From: DTU078 sp002397345
Lineage (GTDB): Bacteria; Bacillota; Clostridia; Oscillospirales; CAG-272
Assembly (NCBI GenBank): GCA_937875545.1
Contig: CALLYE010000010.1
Location: 1 to 16,874, forward strand
Length of the DNA stretch: 16,874 bases
Reading direction: 5' to 3'
In this document: positions 1 to 6,183 of the stretch, in pieces
Position numbering within the stretch: the first letter of the stretch is position 1
Layout: every line of letters begins with the position of its first letter
The notes under the pieces: generated by a model
Databases searched by the model: none
Seen by the model: only the letters and a program-made list of their open reading frames with translations
Told to the model about the DNA's origin: nothing
Translations under genes and position numbers: made by a program

Positions 1-2
1 AT

Positions 3-878
3 TGCGGGCAGTGTTTCCGATTCGACCCCTCGCCCGACGGGGGCATCGAGGGCGTCGCTTTCGGACGCTTTATACGCTTTAAGCAGCCCGATGAAGGAAC
101 GCTGATAATTACCGGTTCGGACAAAGCCGACTATGAAAGCATCTGGAAACCGTATCTGACGCTGGACGACGATTACGGCGCGATTAAAGCCGACATCGCC
201 GCACGGTTCGCGCCATTCGATAAAACCGGCATAATCGATGCCGCCATACTTCGCGGCGGCGGCATACGCATCCTGCGCCAGGACCCATGGGAAACGCTTT
301 GTTCGTTCATCATCAGCCAGAACAACAACATTCCGCGCATTAAAAAGATCATCGCGGCGCTGTCGGATACATATGGCGAAAGAATCGCCGGCGAAAGAAT
401 TGCCGACGATAAAATCGCTGACGAAAGAATTTCCGGCGAGAACATCGCCGGCAAAAAATTCGAGCGCACCGCGCTCGGCGGCGCACGCCGCATATATAGC
501 GCCTTCCCTACGGCGCGCGCCCTTTGCGACGCAGGGACGGACGCTATTTACGCGCTGCGCACAGGCTTTCGCGCGAAATATATCTATGACGCCGCCCGCC
601 GCGTGGCAGATGGCTCGACAGATCTTGACGCGATTTCAAAAATGCCCTCTGCGGAAGCGGCAGCCGAGCTGATGAAAATCAAGGGCGTGGGTATAAAAGT
701 AGCAAACTGCACACTGCTGTTCGGGTTTGGGCGCACCGACGCCTTTCCCGTGGATGTGTGGATAAAGCGCGTGCTGGAAAAATATTACCCCGACGGTATT
801 GACATCACCGCGCTCGGTCCATGGGGAGGAATCGCGCAGCAATATTTATTTTATTATGAACGATATACGTCGGAATAA
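3..878 (+). CDS. ogg: OGG1-type 8-oxoguanine DNA glycosylase/AP lyase, 5' partial
   Basis: This base-excision repair enzyme removes oxidised guanine and nicks the abasic site. The frame is open from base 3 with no usable start before the window edge, so the start lies outside. Near the N-terminal end seen here, CGQCFRF matches the conserved QCFR of the OGG N-terminal domain. The HhH-GPD core follows: KGVGIKVANC carries the Schiff-base lysine and FPVDVW the catalytic aspartate, both in the usual spacing. The C-terminus (GIAQQYLFYY) is typical of complete bacterial OGG proteins, so the 3' end is intact. Oddity: an insertion of five 15-bp units at 375-449 encodes a pentapeptide repeat (GERIA, GERIA, DDKIA, DERIS, GENIA) between the two domains. 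The gene converges on the comFB-like gene with about 40 bp between them. Family assignment is strong; activity with the insertion is inferred. Confidence 0.9.
   Translation, partial: CGQCFRFDPSPDGGIEGVAFGRFIRFKQPDEGTLIITGSDKADYESIWKPYLTLDDDYGAIKADIAARFAPFDKTGIIDAAILRGGGIRILRQDPWETLCSFIISQNNNIPRIKKIIAALSDTYGERIAGERIADDKIADERISGENIAGKKFERTALGGARRIYSAFPTARALCDAGTDAIYALRTGFRAKYIYDAARRVADGSTDLDAISKMPSAEAAAELMKIKGVGIKVANCTLLFGFGRTDAFPVDVWIKRVLEKYYPDGIDITALGPWGGIAQQYLFYYERYTSE
375..449 (+). repeat. Five 15-bp in-frame tandem units inside the glycosylase gene
   Basis: Five consecutive 15-nt units of the pattern GGCGAAAGAATCGCC, partly diverged, encode a repeating G/D-E/D-R/K/N-I-A/S pentapeptide. 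The units keep the frame and lie between the OGG N-terminal region and the HhH-GPD core, where a charged repeat is not expected. This looks like slippage expansion tolerated in a surface loop. Confidence 0.8.
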
Positions 879-917
879 TATTAATAACAAATACGCACAA
901 TTATTATAAGCGCTAAA

Positions 918-1184
918 CTAATGCCGGGGATTGGCTTTTACAAGCGCTATCGCTTTTAACACCGCGACCTCTAAATCAACGTTATACTGGGAAGCAAGCT
1001 CGCTCGTTTTTATAAAAAGTTCGCCGATTTCAGTTACATAATATTTAGCGGGTAACTCGTTGAGCGCCAGTGCCATAATATCCAGGACGCATCTTTCGCA
1101 GGAACAGGAGTTGCTTTTTTTCAGGTAACTCATCACCTTTTCCCGCACCGCGTCCTCCATGTAATTTTTAATTTTATAATTCAT
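918..1184 (-). CDS. comFB: ComFB family protein
   Basis: Small protein of 88 residues that matches the late-competence ComFB family. Recognisable features are a CSCERC cysteine pair, the DIMALALNELPAKYYVTEIGE core (family pattern D-A-ALN-LPPRYVVT-GE) and helical ends. B. subtilis ComFB has no clear role in uptake. Some cyanobacterial homologues have been reported as cyclic di-nucleotide binding proteins, so a c-di-GMP receptor role is possible but inferred. An upstream in-frame ATG at 1208 would add eight residues, but it abuts a perfect hairpin and has no Shine-Dalgarno sequence. The ATG at 1184 is preceded by AAAAGAG and is the better start. The upstream neighbour on the same strand is the CBM protein, about 105 bp away. 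Confidence 0.8.
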   Translation of the reverse strand: MNYKIKNYMEDAVREKVMSYLKKSNSCSCERCVLDIMALALNELPAKYYVTEIGELFIKTSELASQYNVDLEVAVLKAIALVKANPRH

Positions 1185-1208
1185 TTTTAATATTTCTCTT
1201 TTAATCAT

Positions 1209-1243
1209 TATACCGGTGAAATGTCAACCATTTCACCGGTATA
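1209..1243 (-). promoter_or_regulatory. Perfect 15-bp inverted repeat upstream of comFB
   Basis: The arms TATACCGGTGAAATG (1209-1223) and CATTTCACCGGTATA (1229-1243) are exact reverse complements with a 5-nt loop. There is no T-run on either side (minus-strand continuation is ATGATTAAAAG), so it is not a classical terminator. It lies about 25 bp upstream of the preferred comFB start and 45 bp after the stop of the CBM gene, which suits an operator, an mRNA processing or stabilising hairpin, or an attenuator. Confidence 0.6.
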
Positions 1244-1288
1244 TGCGATAAATCCGCTTATGTATGCCTTTTTGAATTTTGGATAAGT

Positions 1289-2521
1289 TTATTTCTTTTT
1301 ATTTTTGTTTATTACGACGATTACTACAACCGCCACAACCACAACCGCCGCAACCACCAATATTACAATCAGCGCTGTGTTGCCGCTATCGTTTTCGCCG
1401 GCTATGTCAGTTCCCGAATCGCTGTCCGCCGGAGCTTTATCGCCGCCGGTGACGGTATTATCCTCTGCGGGAAGCGTCGTTTCCTCCGGCACTTCAATAT
1501 CGCCGGTTCTGGTAACTTCAAGCGCGCTGAAGTTTACGCCGCCGGTAAATTCGGCTTTAATGACATGATCGCCCGCCGTTATATTGATTTCGCCTGCCGA
1601 GTATAATTCGTAAGACTGCCAGCCGTTTTTAGCCGAGTTGGGAGTGGTTCCCACCTCTTTATCATCGCAGTATAATTTTACCGCGCCTGTCGGGTCGGCA
1701 TCCGAGGCGAGCCACGCTTCAAACTTATATTTTCCGTCTCTCTGTACATTTACGCTATACTGTACCCAGTCGCCCGCGGCTATATAGCTGATATTGCCGC
1801 CGAACTCACTTGAACCTATCTCTGTGTTGACATCTTCGTCCTGCCGTATGTCTTTGCTGCCGTCCGAAGGAGTCTTTTTGTATGCTTTGGGGTCAAAATC
1901 AACCGCTTTGATAATGCTTTTCCCGAACGATTTGATTTTATTTTCCACAGGTATCCAAATAGGGTTGCCGTTCGCTCCGAGCGGTGTAATTTCAAGCGCG
2001 CTGACGTTTATGCCGCCGGTAAATTCAGTTTTTAAAACGCATTTTCCCGCGGTCATCTCAACATCCGCGACAAAATACAAGTCGTAAATCTGCCAGCCAT
2101 CCCTTGCCGAATCTTCAGAGGTACCCATCTCTTGGTCGTTGTAGTACAGTTTGACCGCGCCGGTCGGGTCAGCGTCCGAGGCAATCCATGCCTCAACCCT
2201 GTATTTTCCGTCCTTTGCCACATTCACTGTATACTGCACCCAGTCGCCCGCGGCTATCCATCCGATATTGCCGCCGAAATCGCTTCCGCCAATTTCTGTG
2301 TTGACATCTTCATCCGGTCGTATGTCCTTGCTGCCGCTCGCGGGAGCTTTTCCATAGATGCCCGAATCAAAATCCGTTGCCATGATTATTGTTTTGTTAT
2401 CCGGAACGATTGTATAGTCCTTGAATGGTTCCGCGCTGATATTCACGGTCATAAGCGCAGATAACAGCATAAATATTAATGCTGTCGCGAATAGACTCAC
2501 CAGAGCTTTTTTTGATTTCAT
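1289..2521 (-). CDS. Secreted membrane-anchored protein with two CBM6/35-like modules
   Basis: This 410-residue protein appears to be displayed outside the cell membrane. An N-terminal signal peptide (basic KSKK, hydrophobic core, SAE cleavage region) is followed by two homologous beta-rich modules, roughly residues 40-180 and 195-340. Each carries a segment typical of CBM6/CBM35 folds (IAAGDWVQYTVNV and IAAGDWVQYSVNV). A Pro/Glu/Asp/Thr-rich linker then leads to a valine-rich transmembrane helix and a NKNKKK tail, which anchors the C-terminus without a sortase motif. No catalytic domain is present, so carbohydrate binding or adhesion is inferred. The ATG at 2521 has GGAGGT five bases upstream; a TTG two codons earlier overlaps that site and is rejected. 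The two modules are near-copies at the DNA level, offset by 474 bp. Confidence 0.8.
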   Translation of the reverse strand: MKSKKALVSLFATALIFMLLSALMTVNISAEPFKDYTIVPDNKTIIMATDFDSGIYGKAPASGSKDIRPDEDVNTEIGGSDFGGNIGWIAAGDWVQYTVNVAKDGKYRVEAWIASDADPTGAVKLYYNDQEMGTSEDSARDGWQIYDLYFVADVEMTAGKCVLKTEFTGGINVSALEITPLGANGNPIWIPVENKIKSFGKSIIKAVDFDPKAYKKTPSDGSKDIRQDEDVNTEIGSSEFGGNISYIAAGDWVQYSVNVQRDGKYKFEAWLASDADPTGAVKLYCDDKEVGTTPNSAKNGWQSYELYSAGEINITAGDHVIKAEFTGGVNFSALEVTRTGDIEVPEETTLPAEDNTVTGGDKAPADSDSGTDIAGENDSGNTALIVILVVAAVVVVAVVVIVVINKNKKK

Positions 2522-2526
2522 AGACA

Positions 2527-2532
2527 ACCTCC
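2527..2532 (-). promoter_or_regulatory. Ribosome binding site that fixes the CBM protein start
   Basis: GGAGGT on the minus strand lies five bases before the ATG at 2521 and overlaps the alternative TTG at 2527, which excludes that TTG as the start. Confidence 0.8.
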
Positions 2533-2550
2533 AAGACTTATTGATTTTTC

Positions 2551-2565
2551 ATATGTTTAACATAT
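2551..2565. promoter_or_regulatory. 15-bp palindrome at the CBM gene transcription start region
   Basis: ATATGTTTAACATAT is a perfect 7-1-7 palindrome. It sits just downstream of the predicted -10 box of the CBM gene, where transcription should begin, so a repressor operator is plausible. The AT-rich context lowers its weight. Confidence 0.4.
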
Positions 2566-2572
2566 TTCATAT

Positions 2573-2600
2573 ATTATATCATATTTAAAATAAATTGCAA
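2573..2600 (-). promoter_or_regulatory. Sigma-A-type promoter for the CBM protein gene
   Basis: On the minus strand TTGCAA (2600-2595) and a perfect TATAAT (2578-2573) are separated by 16 bp, about 40 bp upstream of the ribosome binding site. Confidence 0.6.
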
Positions 2601-2672
2601 GTACTTAAACATCTTTTTGTTAAATATTATTCGTACAATCTTTACATTGTGTTAACCCCATGCCAAAATAAT

Positions 2673-2873
2673 TCATTTTAATATTTCTTTTTTAATCGTG
2701 ATAACACAAAAAGCGCCCACGAGGGTGAGGACAGAGAAAAGCGCTATCCCCGCATCGCCTGTCTTGGGGGCGGCGGCAGGTACTTGTCGTCGGTTCTCTT
2801 GTCTTATCTTTATATTACGGATGCTACTGTTATTACTATACATTAGAGGCAAATAAAATGCAATTGTTTTCAT
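2673..2873 (-). pseudogene. Remnant of a sortase-anchored surface protein (C-terminal sorting signal)
   Basis: The last 35 residues of this short frame form a textbook cell-wall sorting signal: APKTGD, then a hydrophobic stretch (IALFSVLTLVGAFCVITI) and a KKEILK charged tail. This is the very C-terminus of an LPXTG-type protein. The preceding 30 residues show no recognisable domain or signal peptide, and the ATG at 2873 has no Shine-Dalgarno sequence. The simplest reading is that the body of a surface-protein gene has been deleted and only its 3' end remains. The stop overlaps an ATG (ATGA at 2676-2673), and the following sequence hits a stop after a few codons. A tiny genuine anchored peptide cannot be excluded. 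Confidence 0.5.
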
Positions 2874-2901
2874 AATTTTTGTAAATTAAATTTTCCCGAT
2901 T

Positions 2902-2957
2902 AAAAAGCGCCGAGGCGGCACTCCCTTTTAACGGAACAGCCCCCTCGGCGTTTTTTT
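2902..2957. terminator. Bidirectional rho-independent terminator
   Basis: CGCCGAGG (2908-2915) pairs with CCTCGGCG (2943-2950), flanked by A-runs and T-runs on both sides. On the minus strand it directly follows the TAA of the XRE-repeat gene and continues into CTTTTTAA. Confidence 0.8.
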
Positions 2958-4119
2958 ATTTCAATCTGCCAAACAAGCCATCGAGCATACCCTTCAGCCC
3001 GTTCAGCTTTTCGCCTATCGACGATATGGTTTCCGCGCTCGCTTTTTCTTGCTCGGTTTCTTCAATATTGCTCAACTCATCCTCAAGGTCGCCGATTTCA
3101 TCTTCGAGATCGCCCATTTCATCCTCGAGGTCGCCAAGCTCATCTTCGTCCGCGCCGTTTATACGCAGGCGATTATATTCGCCGCCCAGCTCGGCGTATT
3201 TATTCGACAAACGCGTGAGCTTGTCGAGCAGTGATTTTTTTCTGTCAGCCGGGTTATCCGCACGGGCGGACACAGGATCCGCTCCTACGGGCTTACCCAT
3301 ACTCGATTCGCGCAGCATCGAAAACATGGCTACGTTGCCGTTTGCTGCCGCGCGATTATAGCACTCGCGTTTTTGCTCTGGTGAAAGCTTATCCATAAGC
3401 ATGGAGAACGTCGCGACATTGCCGCTTTCAAACGCTTTCATGGCGTATTCCGCGCCTTTTTCGGGAGGAAGGCTGCCCTCGAACATGCCCAGCAGCGCTA
3501 TATTGCCCCGCTCCAGCGCGTCCTCGGCGAATTTTGACTGCTCCTCCGGTGTAGCCGCGTCGGAGAGCATGGCGATGAACGCCATATTATTCTTCTCAAC
3601 CGCGCGGCGCAGCAGCTCGCGGCGGCGTTCGCCCGACAATCCGTCCTCTACTATCGAAAACATCGCGACGTTGTTTTTTTCAAAAAACATTTCCGCCAGT
3701 TCGGCGTCGCTCTTGTCGAATTCGCCGCCGAACGAGAGGTTGGGTTTTATTTCTTTTATCTGCTCGTCATTAAATGAACCGTTTACCGCGCCGATCAGCG
3801 CGTCGTTCTGCTCGGGTTCGAGCAGGGGTGCCACCGCGAGCAACTCCTCGGGCTTTACCGGCTCGGAGGGCGTTTTGCCTTCCTCCGCGTCGGAGATGAT
3901 TCGCGCGGTCCTCTCGTCGCCGAGTATGTCGTCCACCGTTGTTTCGAGTATCTGCGCCAATAACTTTAAATTGCCAATATCTGGCATTGCGACGCCCCGC
4001 TCCCAGTTTGATACCGCCTGAAAGCTCAGCCCCAGCCGGTTAGCAAGCTCCATCTGTGTGATGCCCCGCTTCTTGCGCAGCACCGAAATTTTATGTCCTA
4101 CCAATTCCGCGTTAAACAT
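2956..4119 (-). CDS. XRE-family HTH protein with 28-residue repeats and C-terminal coiled coil
   Basis: This 387-residue protein starts with a clear Cro/CI-type DNA-binding domain (residues 7-67, including GITQMELANRLGLSFQAVSNWERG). After a linker, residues 146-270 consist of helical repeats with a strict 28-residue period: Asn150, 178, 206, 234 and 262 each begin an N-V/I/M-A-x-x-x-M/I motif. Residues 326-350 form GDLEDE heptads, an acidic coiled coil, and the tail has a GLKGMLDGLFGRL helix. There is no membrane segment or enzyme motif. It is probably a transcription factor whose repeats bind a partner or oligomerise; target and ligand are unknown. I do not recognise the repeat as a named family. 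The ATG is preceded by AAGGGGA. It is a single transcription unit with its own promoter and terminator. Confidence 0.85.
   Translation of the reverse strand: MFNAELVGHKISVLRKKRGITQMELANRLGLSFQAVSNWERGVAMPDIGNLKLLAQILETTVDDILGDERTARIISDAEEGKTPSEPVKPEELLAVAPLLEPEQNDALIGAVNGSFNDEQIKEIKPNLSFGGEFDKSDAELAEMFFEKNNVAMFSIVEDGLSGERRRELLRRAVEKNNMAFIAMLSDAATPEEQSKFAEDALERGNIALLGMFEGSLPPEKGAEYAMKAFESGNVATFSMLMDKLSPEQKRECYNRAAANGNVAMFSMLRESSMGKPVGADPVSARADNPADRKKSLLDKLTRLSNKYAELGGEYNRLRINGADEDELGDLEDEMGDLEDEIGDLEDELSNIEETEQEKASAETISSIGEKLNGLKGMLDGLFGRLK
3083..3150 (-). repeat. 21-bp tandem repeats encoding GDLEDE heptads
   Basis: About three 21-nt units of the type GAGGTCGCC-GATTTCATC-TTC (plus-strand reading) lie in tandem and encode the heptads GDLEDEM, GDLEDEI and GDLEDEL of the XRE protein's coiled coil. 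Confidence 0.75.
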
Positions 4120-4201
4120 GATTTCCCCTTTTTATATGTATGTAATTTTTCTCGCCGCGTGATTCCGGATTCCGCAGCGTTAAGGCTCGCCCTGTGACGC
4201 C

Positions 4202-4230
4202 ATTATACGCCAGATGTACCATGAAAACAA
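4202..4230 (-). promoter_or_regulatory. Sigma-A-type promoter for the XRE-repeat gene
   Basis: A minus-strand TATAAT (4207-4202) lies 17 bp from TTGTTT (4230-4225). The -35 box abuts the terminator hairpin of the upstream ZIP gene. The leader to the ATG at 4119 is about 75 nt. Confidence 0.6.
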
Positions 4231-4232
4231 TA

Positions 4233-4290
4233 AACGAGCGCTTGAAATGCGCCCGGCGCAAACCATTTCAATCGCTCGTTGAATTTTTTT
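4233..4290. terminator. Hairpin terminator after the ZIP transporter gene
   Basis: AACGAGCG-C-TTGAAATG (4233-4249) pairs with CATTTCAA-T-CGCTCGTT (4264-4280), 16 pairs with one mismatch. On the minus strand the stem is followed by TTTATTGTTTT, and on the plus strand by GAATTTTTTT, so it may work in both directions. Confidence 0.75.
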
Positions 4291-4321
4291 CGGGAAGCTG
4301 CGGGCGCGGCGCTTCTTTTAA

Positions 4322-5110
4322 TCATCCCAGCGCCACGTCCAGCACCATCATTAACACAAATCCCAGCGCGGCGCCGATTGTGCCCATATTATTGTGTACA
4401 CCCGCCTGCGATTCCGGGACCAGCTCCTCCACCACCACGTAAATCATCGCGCCTGCGGCGAAAGATAATATGTACGGCAGAATCGGCGTTATTGCCGCCG
4501 TAAGCATTATTGTTAATACAGCGCCAATCGGTTCTACCGCGCCTGAGAGAAAGCCATAATAAAAAGCCCTCGGTTTTGACATCCCGTTTCCGATCAAGGG
4601 CATTGAAATAATCGTCCCTTCCGGAAAATTTTGTATCGCGATGCCGATCGACAGCGCCAGCGCGCCCGCTACCGTTATCGCGCCGTTGCCGTTTATCATA
4701 CCCGCGAACACCACGCCAACCGCCATGCCTTCGGGAATATTGTGCAGTGTCACCGCCAGCACAAGCATCAGCGAGCGGCTTATTTTGGCGCTTACACCCT
4801 CCGGCTTATCGGTACCCATGTGCAGGTGCGGGATAATCATATCGAGCGCAAGCAAAAATCCTATACCCGCCATAAACCCCACCGCGGCGGGAAACCATGA
4901 CGGCAATACGCCCCCCTCTGACATATTTATCGCCGGGATGAGCAGCGACCACACAGACGCCGCGATCATCACGCCCGACGCGAACCCCAGCAGCGCGCTC
5001 CGTAAACGGTCATTCATCTCTTCTTTAAGGAAGAAAACCATCGCCGCGCCGAGGGTCGTACCCAGCAGCGGTATCGCCAATCCGATTGCGGTTGCAGTAA
5101 TATAATCCAC
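4322..5110 (-). CDS. ZIP family divalent metal transporter
   Basis: This inner-membrane transporter of 262 residues belongs to the ZIP (ZupT/GufA-like) family, which imports Zn2+ and sometimes Fe2+ or Mn2+. About eight hydrophobic segments are visible. The metal-site motifs of TM4 and TM5 are intact: HNIPEG at residues 123-128 and QNFPEG at 160-165. A further EEL at 228-230 in TM6 is also family-typical. The short histidine stretch between helices (IPHLHMG, residues 93-99) is small compared with eukaryotic ZIPs. The start is GTG at 5110 with GGGAG seven bases upstream; length fits the family. It has its own strong promoter and a terminator, so it is monocistronic. Substrate cannot be read from the sequence. 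Confidence 0.9.
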   Translation of the reverse strand: MDYITATAIGLAIPLLGTTLGAAMVFFLKEEMNDRLRSALLGFASGVMIAASVWSLLIPAINMSEGGVLPSWFPAAVGFMAGIGFLLALDMIIPHLHMGTDKPEGVSAKISRSLMLVLAVTLHNIPEGMAVGVVFAGMINGNGAITVAGALALSIGIAIQNFPEGTIISMPLIGNGMSKPRAFYYGFLSGAVEPIGAVLTIMLTAAITPILPYILSFAAGAMIYVVVEELVPESQAGVHNNMGTIGAALGFVLMMVLDVALG

Positions 5111-5146
5111 GCGAAAACTCCCGTATAATTTTATTTAACGGAGTTT

Positions 5147-5175
5147 ATTTTAACATTTCAGGGCTGATGTGTCAA
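5147..5175 (-). promoter_or_regulatory. Strong sigma-A promoter for the ZIP gene
   Basis: Minus-strand consensus TTGACA (5175-5170) and TAAAAT (5152-5147) are separated by exactly 17 bp and lie about 37 bp upstream of the GTG start. No obvious Zur-type palindrome was recognised. Confidence 0.75.
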
Positions 5176-5204
5176 TAGCGTTCGCAAAACGTCCCGCCAA
5201 GTCT

Positions 5205-5951
5205 CTATTTACCCGATGAAACGGCGTTCAGTCTTGCGGCAAAATTGTTTATTGTAAACGAGCGCGGTATATACACACGGCTGATTTTTACCCTGTCGCT
5301 GCCTTCGGTGTAAACGCCGCCGACCGTTGTCACCGCGAAATCGTAATATTTACGCGCTATGTCCACTACCCGTCTGTCATATGCGCCGTATGGGTATGCC
5401 AGTGTCCGCACCGTTTTGCCGGTAAGCTTCTCCAGCGTTTTTTGGGAAAATGCCAGCTCTCCCCTTATCTGCCCGAGGGTCAGAGCAGATAGTTTATTAT
5501 GGTTCACCGTGTGGCTGCCGAATTCAATCAGATCGGACATTTCTTTAATTTGTTCGGTATTGAGATGCTCCGGCTTGCCGATCTTTGCGGTGATGATAAA
5601 TATTGTCGCTTTAAAACCGTATTCTTCAAGAATAGGGTATGCGTTTGTATAGTTGTCCTCATACCCGTCGTCGAAGGTGATTATAACCGGCTTTTTTATG
5701 CCCTCGTATGCCCCGGGCGCGGCAAAATGGACAGGCGTATAGCCTTGCTCGCTCAAATATTGCATCTGGCGCTCGAATTCGGAGGTTTTTACATACAGGT
5801 TGCTCAAAGTCCCCGCTTTTTCGTCGATTACGTGATACATAAGCACAGGGATTTTTATTCTGTTGTCCGCGGCTATAACGGCGAGGACCGCCGTCACGGC
5901 GATAACAATTATAACAGCGATAATACGGCTGACGAATTTAAAATTTTTCAA
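5205..5951 (-). CDS. Membrane-tethered polysaccharide deacetylase (NodB domain)
   Basis: This 248-residue carbohydrate esterase family 4 protein is predicted to remove N-acetyl groups from a cell-envelope polysaccharide such as peptidoglycan. Residues 8-28 form one hydrophobic helix, so the catalytic domain faces outward. Motifs: TFDDGY at 92-97 (catalytic base and metal aspartates), SHTVNH at 146-151 (two metal histidines) and AYPYG at 185-189. The RIKIPVLMYHVI lead-in is typical of the clostridial group. The start is TTG at 5951 with AAAGGAG about 11 bases upstream; no ATG fits. The GTG next to that site is out of frame. The whole leader is duplicated 102 bp upstream, which may encode a short upstream ORF ending in this ribosome site. 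Acetyl substrate is unknown. Confidence 0.88.
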   Translation of the reverse strand: MKNFKFVSRIIAVIIVIAVTAVLAVIAADNRIKIPVLMYHVIDEKAGTLSNLYVKTSEFERQMQYLSEQGYTPVHFAAPGAYEGIKKPVIITFDDGYEDNYTNAYPILEEYGFKATIFIITAKIGKPEHLNTEQIKEMSDLIEFGSHTVNHNKLSALTLGQIRGELAFSQKTLEKLTGKTVRTLAYPYGAYDRRVVDIARKYYDFAVTTVGGVYTEGSDRVKISRVYIPRSFTINNFAARLNAVSSGK

Positions 5952-5980
5952 ATATGACCACGCTCCTTTATATGTACAGA
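5945..5980 (-). repeat. Direct repeat copy 1: deacetylase ribosome site and start
   Basis: This 36-bp segment spans the ribosome binding site and TTG start of the deacetylase. It recurs at 6045-6082 with two substitutions and one 2-nt indel. Confidence 0.85.
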
Positions 5981-6051
5981 GTCATAATAAAAACCGTGTG
6001 GTTCCGTATTACGCGCTCCGCGCTTTGTTTTAGGATACCTCTGATTTTCAA
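5968..6051 (-). other. Possible 27-codon upstream ORF / decayed gene start
   Basis: From a TTG at 6051, in the duplicated leader and preceded by its own AAAGGAG, a frame of 27 codons runs to a TAA at 5970-5968. That stop immediately precedes, and partly overlaps, the AAAGGAG of the deacetylase. The peptide is basic and shows no family. It may be a leader peptide giving translational coupling, or simply the truncated start of a lost tandem copy. Confidence 0.3.
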
Positions 6052-6082
6052 ACTTATGACCATGCTCCTTTATACGTACAGA
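6045..6082 (-). repeat. Direct repeat copy 2 upstream of the deacetylase
   Basis: Thirty-four of 36 aligned bases match copy 1 (5945-5980), with two extra bases at 6053-6054. It includes a full AAAGGAG and a TTTGAAAA start-like sequence, but no deacetylase coding sequence follows. Confidence 0.85.
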
Positions 6083-6122
6083 AAGCTTAACACTTAATTT
6101 TTATTATTCGCTGTCACCTGTT

Positions 6123-6137
6123 TTATAATTCATAACT
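6123..6137 (+). promoter_or_regulatory. Catalase gene -10 region with partial Per-box-like sequence
   Basis: A perfect TATAAT lies at 6124-6129, about 55 bp before the catalase ATG. It is embedded in the near-palindrome TTATAATTCATAA. The left half matches the PerR box of Firmicutes but the right half does not, and the -35 (TTATTA) is weak. PerR-type peroxide control is therefore only a suggestion. Confidence 0.35.
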
Positions 6138-6183
6138 GTAATTTTAGTCGAATAAAATTGCATAAAACGATGGGGGTATTTTT

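Noticed and set aside
3..602. Possible frameshift in the glycosylase, since the first in-frame start codon appears only at 603.
   Set aside because: The frame is continuously open from base 3 with conserved OGG motifs throughout; the gene simply begins outside the window.
1182..1208. The longer comFB start at 1208.
   Set aside because: It directly abuts the 15-bp hairpin, has no ribosome site, and the family core and the duplicated junction both favour the ATG at 1184.
1305..1568. Plus-strand threonine-rich frame opposite the CBM gene.
   Set aside because: It is the antisense shadow of the valine-rich transmembrane tail and linker of the CBM protein, with no ribosome site.
3083..3150. Regularly spaced 21-bp repeats that could suggest a small CRISPR-like or iteron array.
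   Set aside because: Units are contiguous, keep the reading frame and encode a coiled coil; there are no spacers.
3026..3361. Plus-strand serine-rich repeat frame opposite the XRE gene.
   Set aside because: The apparent repeats are the reverse reading of the GDLEDE heptads.
6123..6137. A full PerR operator in front of catalase.
   Set aside because: Only the left half of the Per-box consensus matches, so only a tentative regulatory note was kept.
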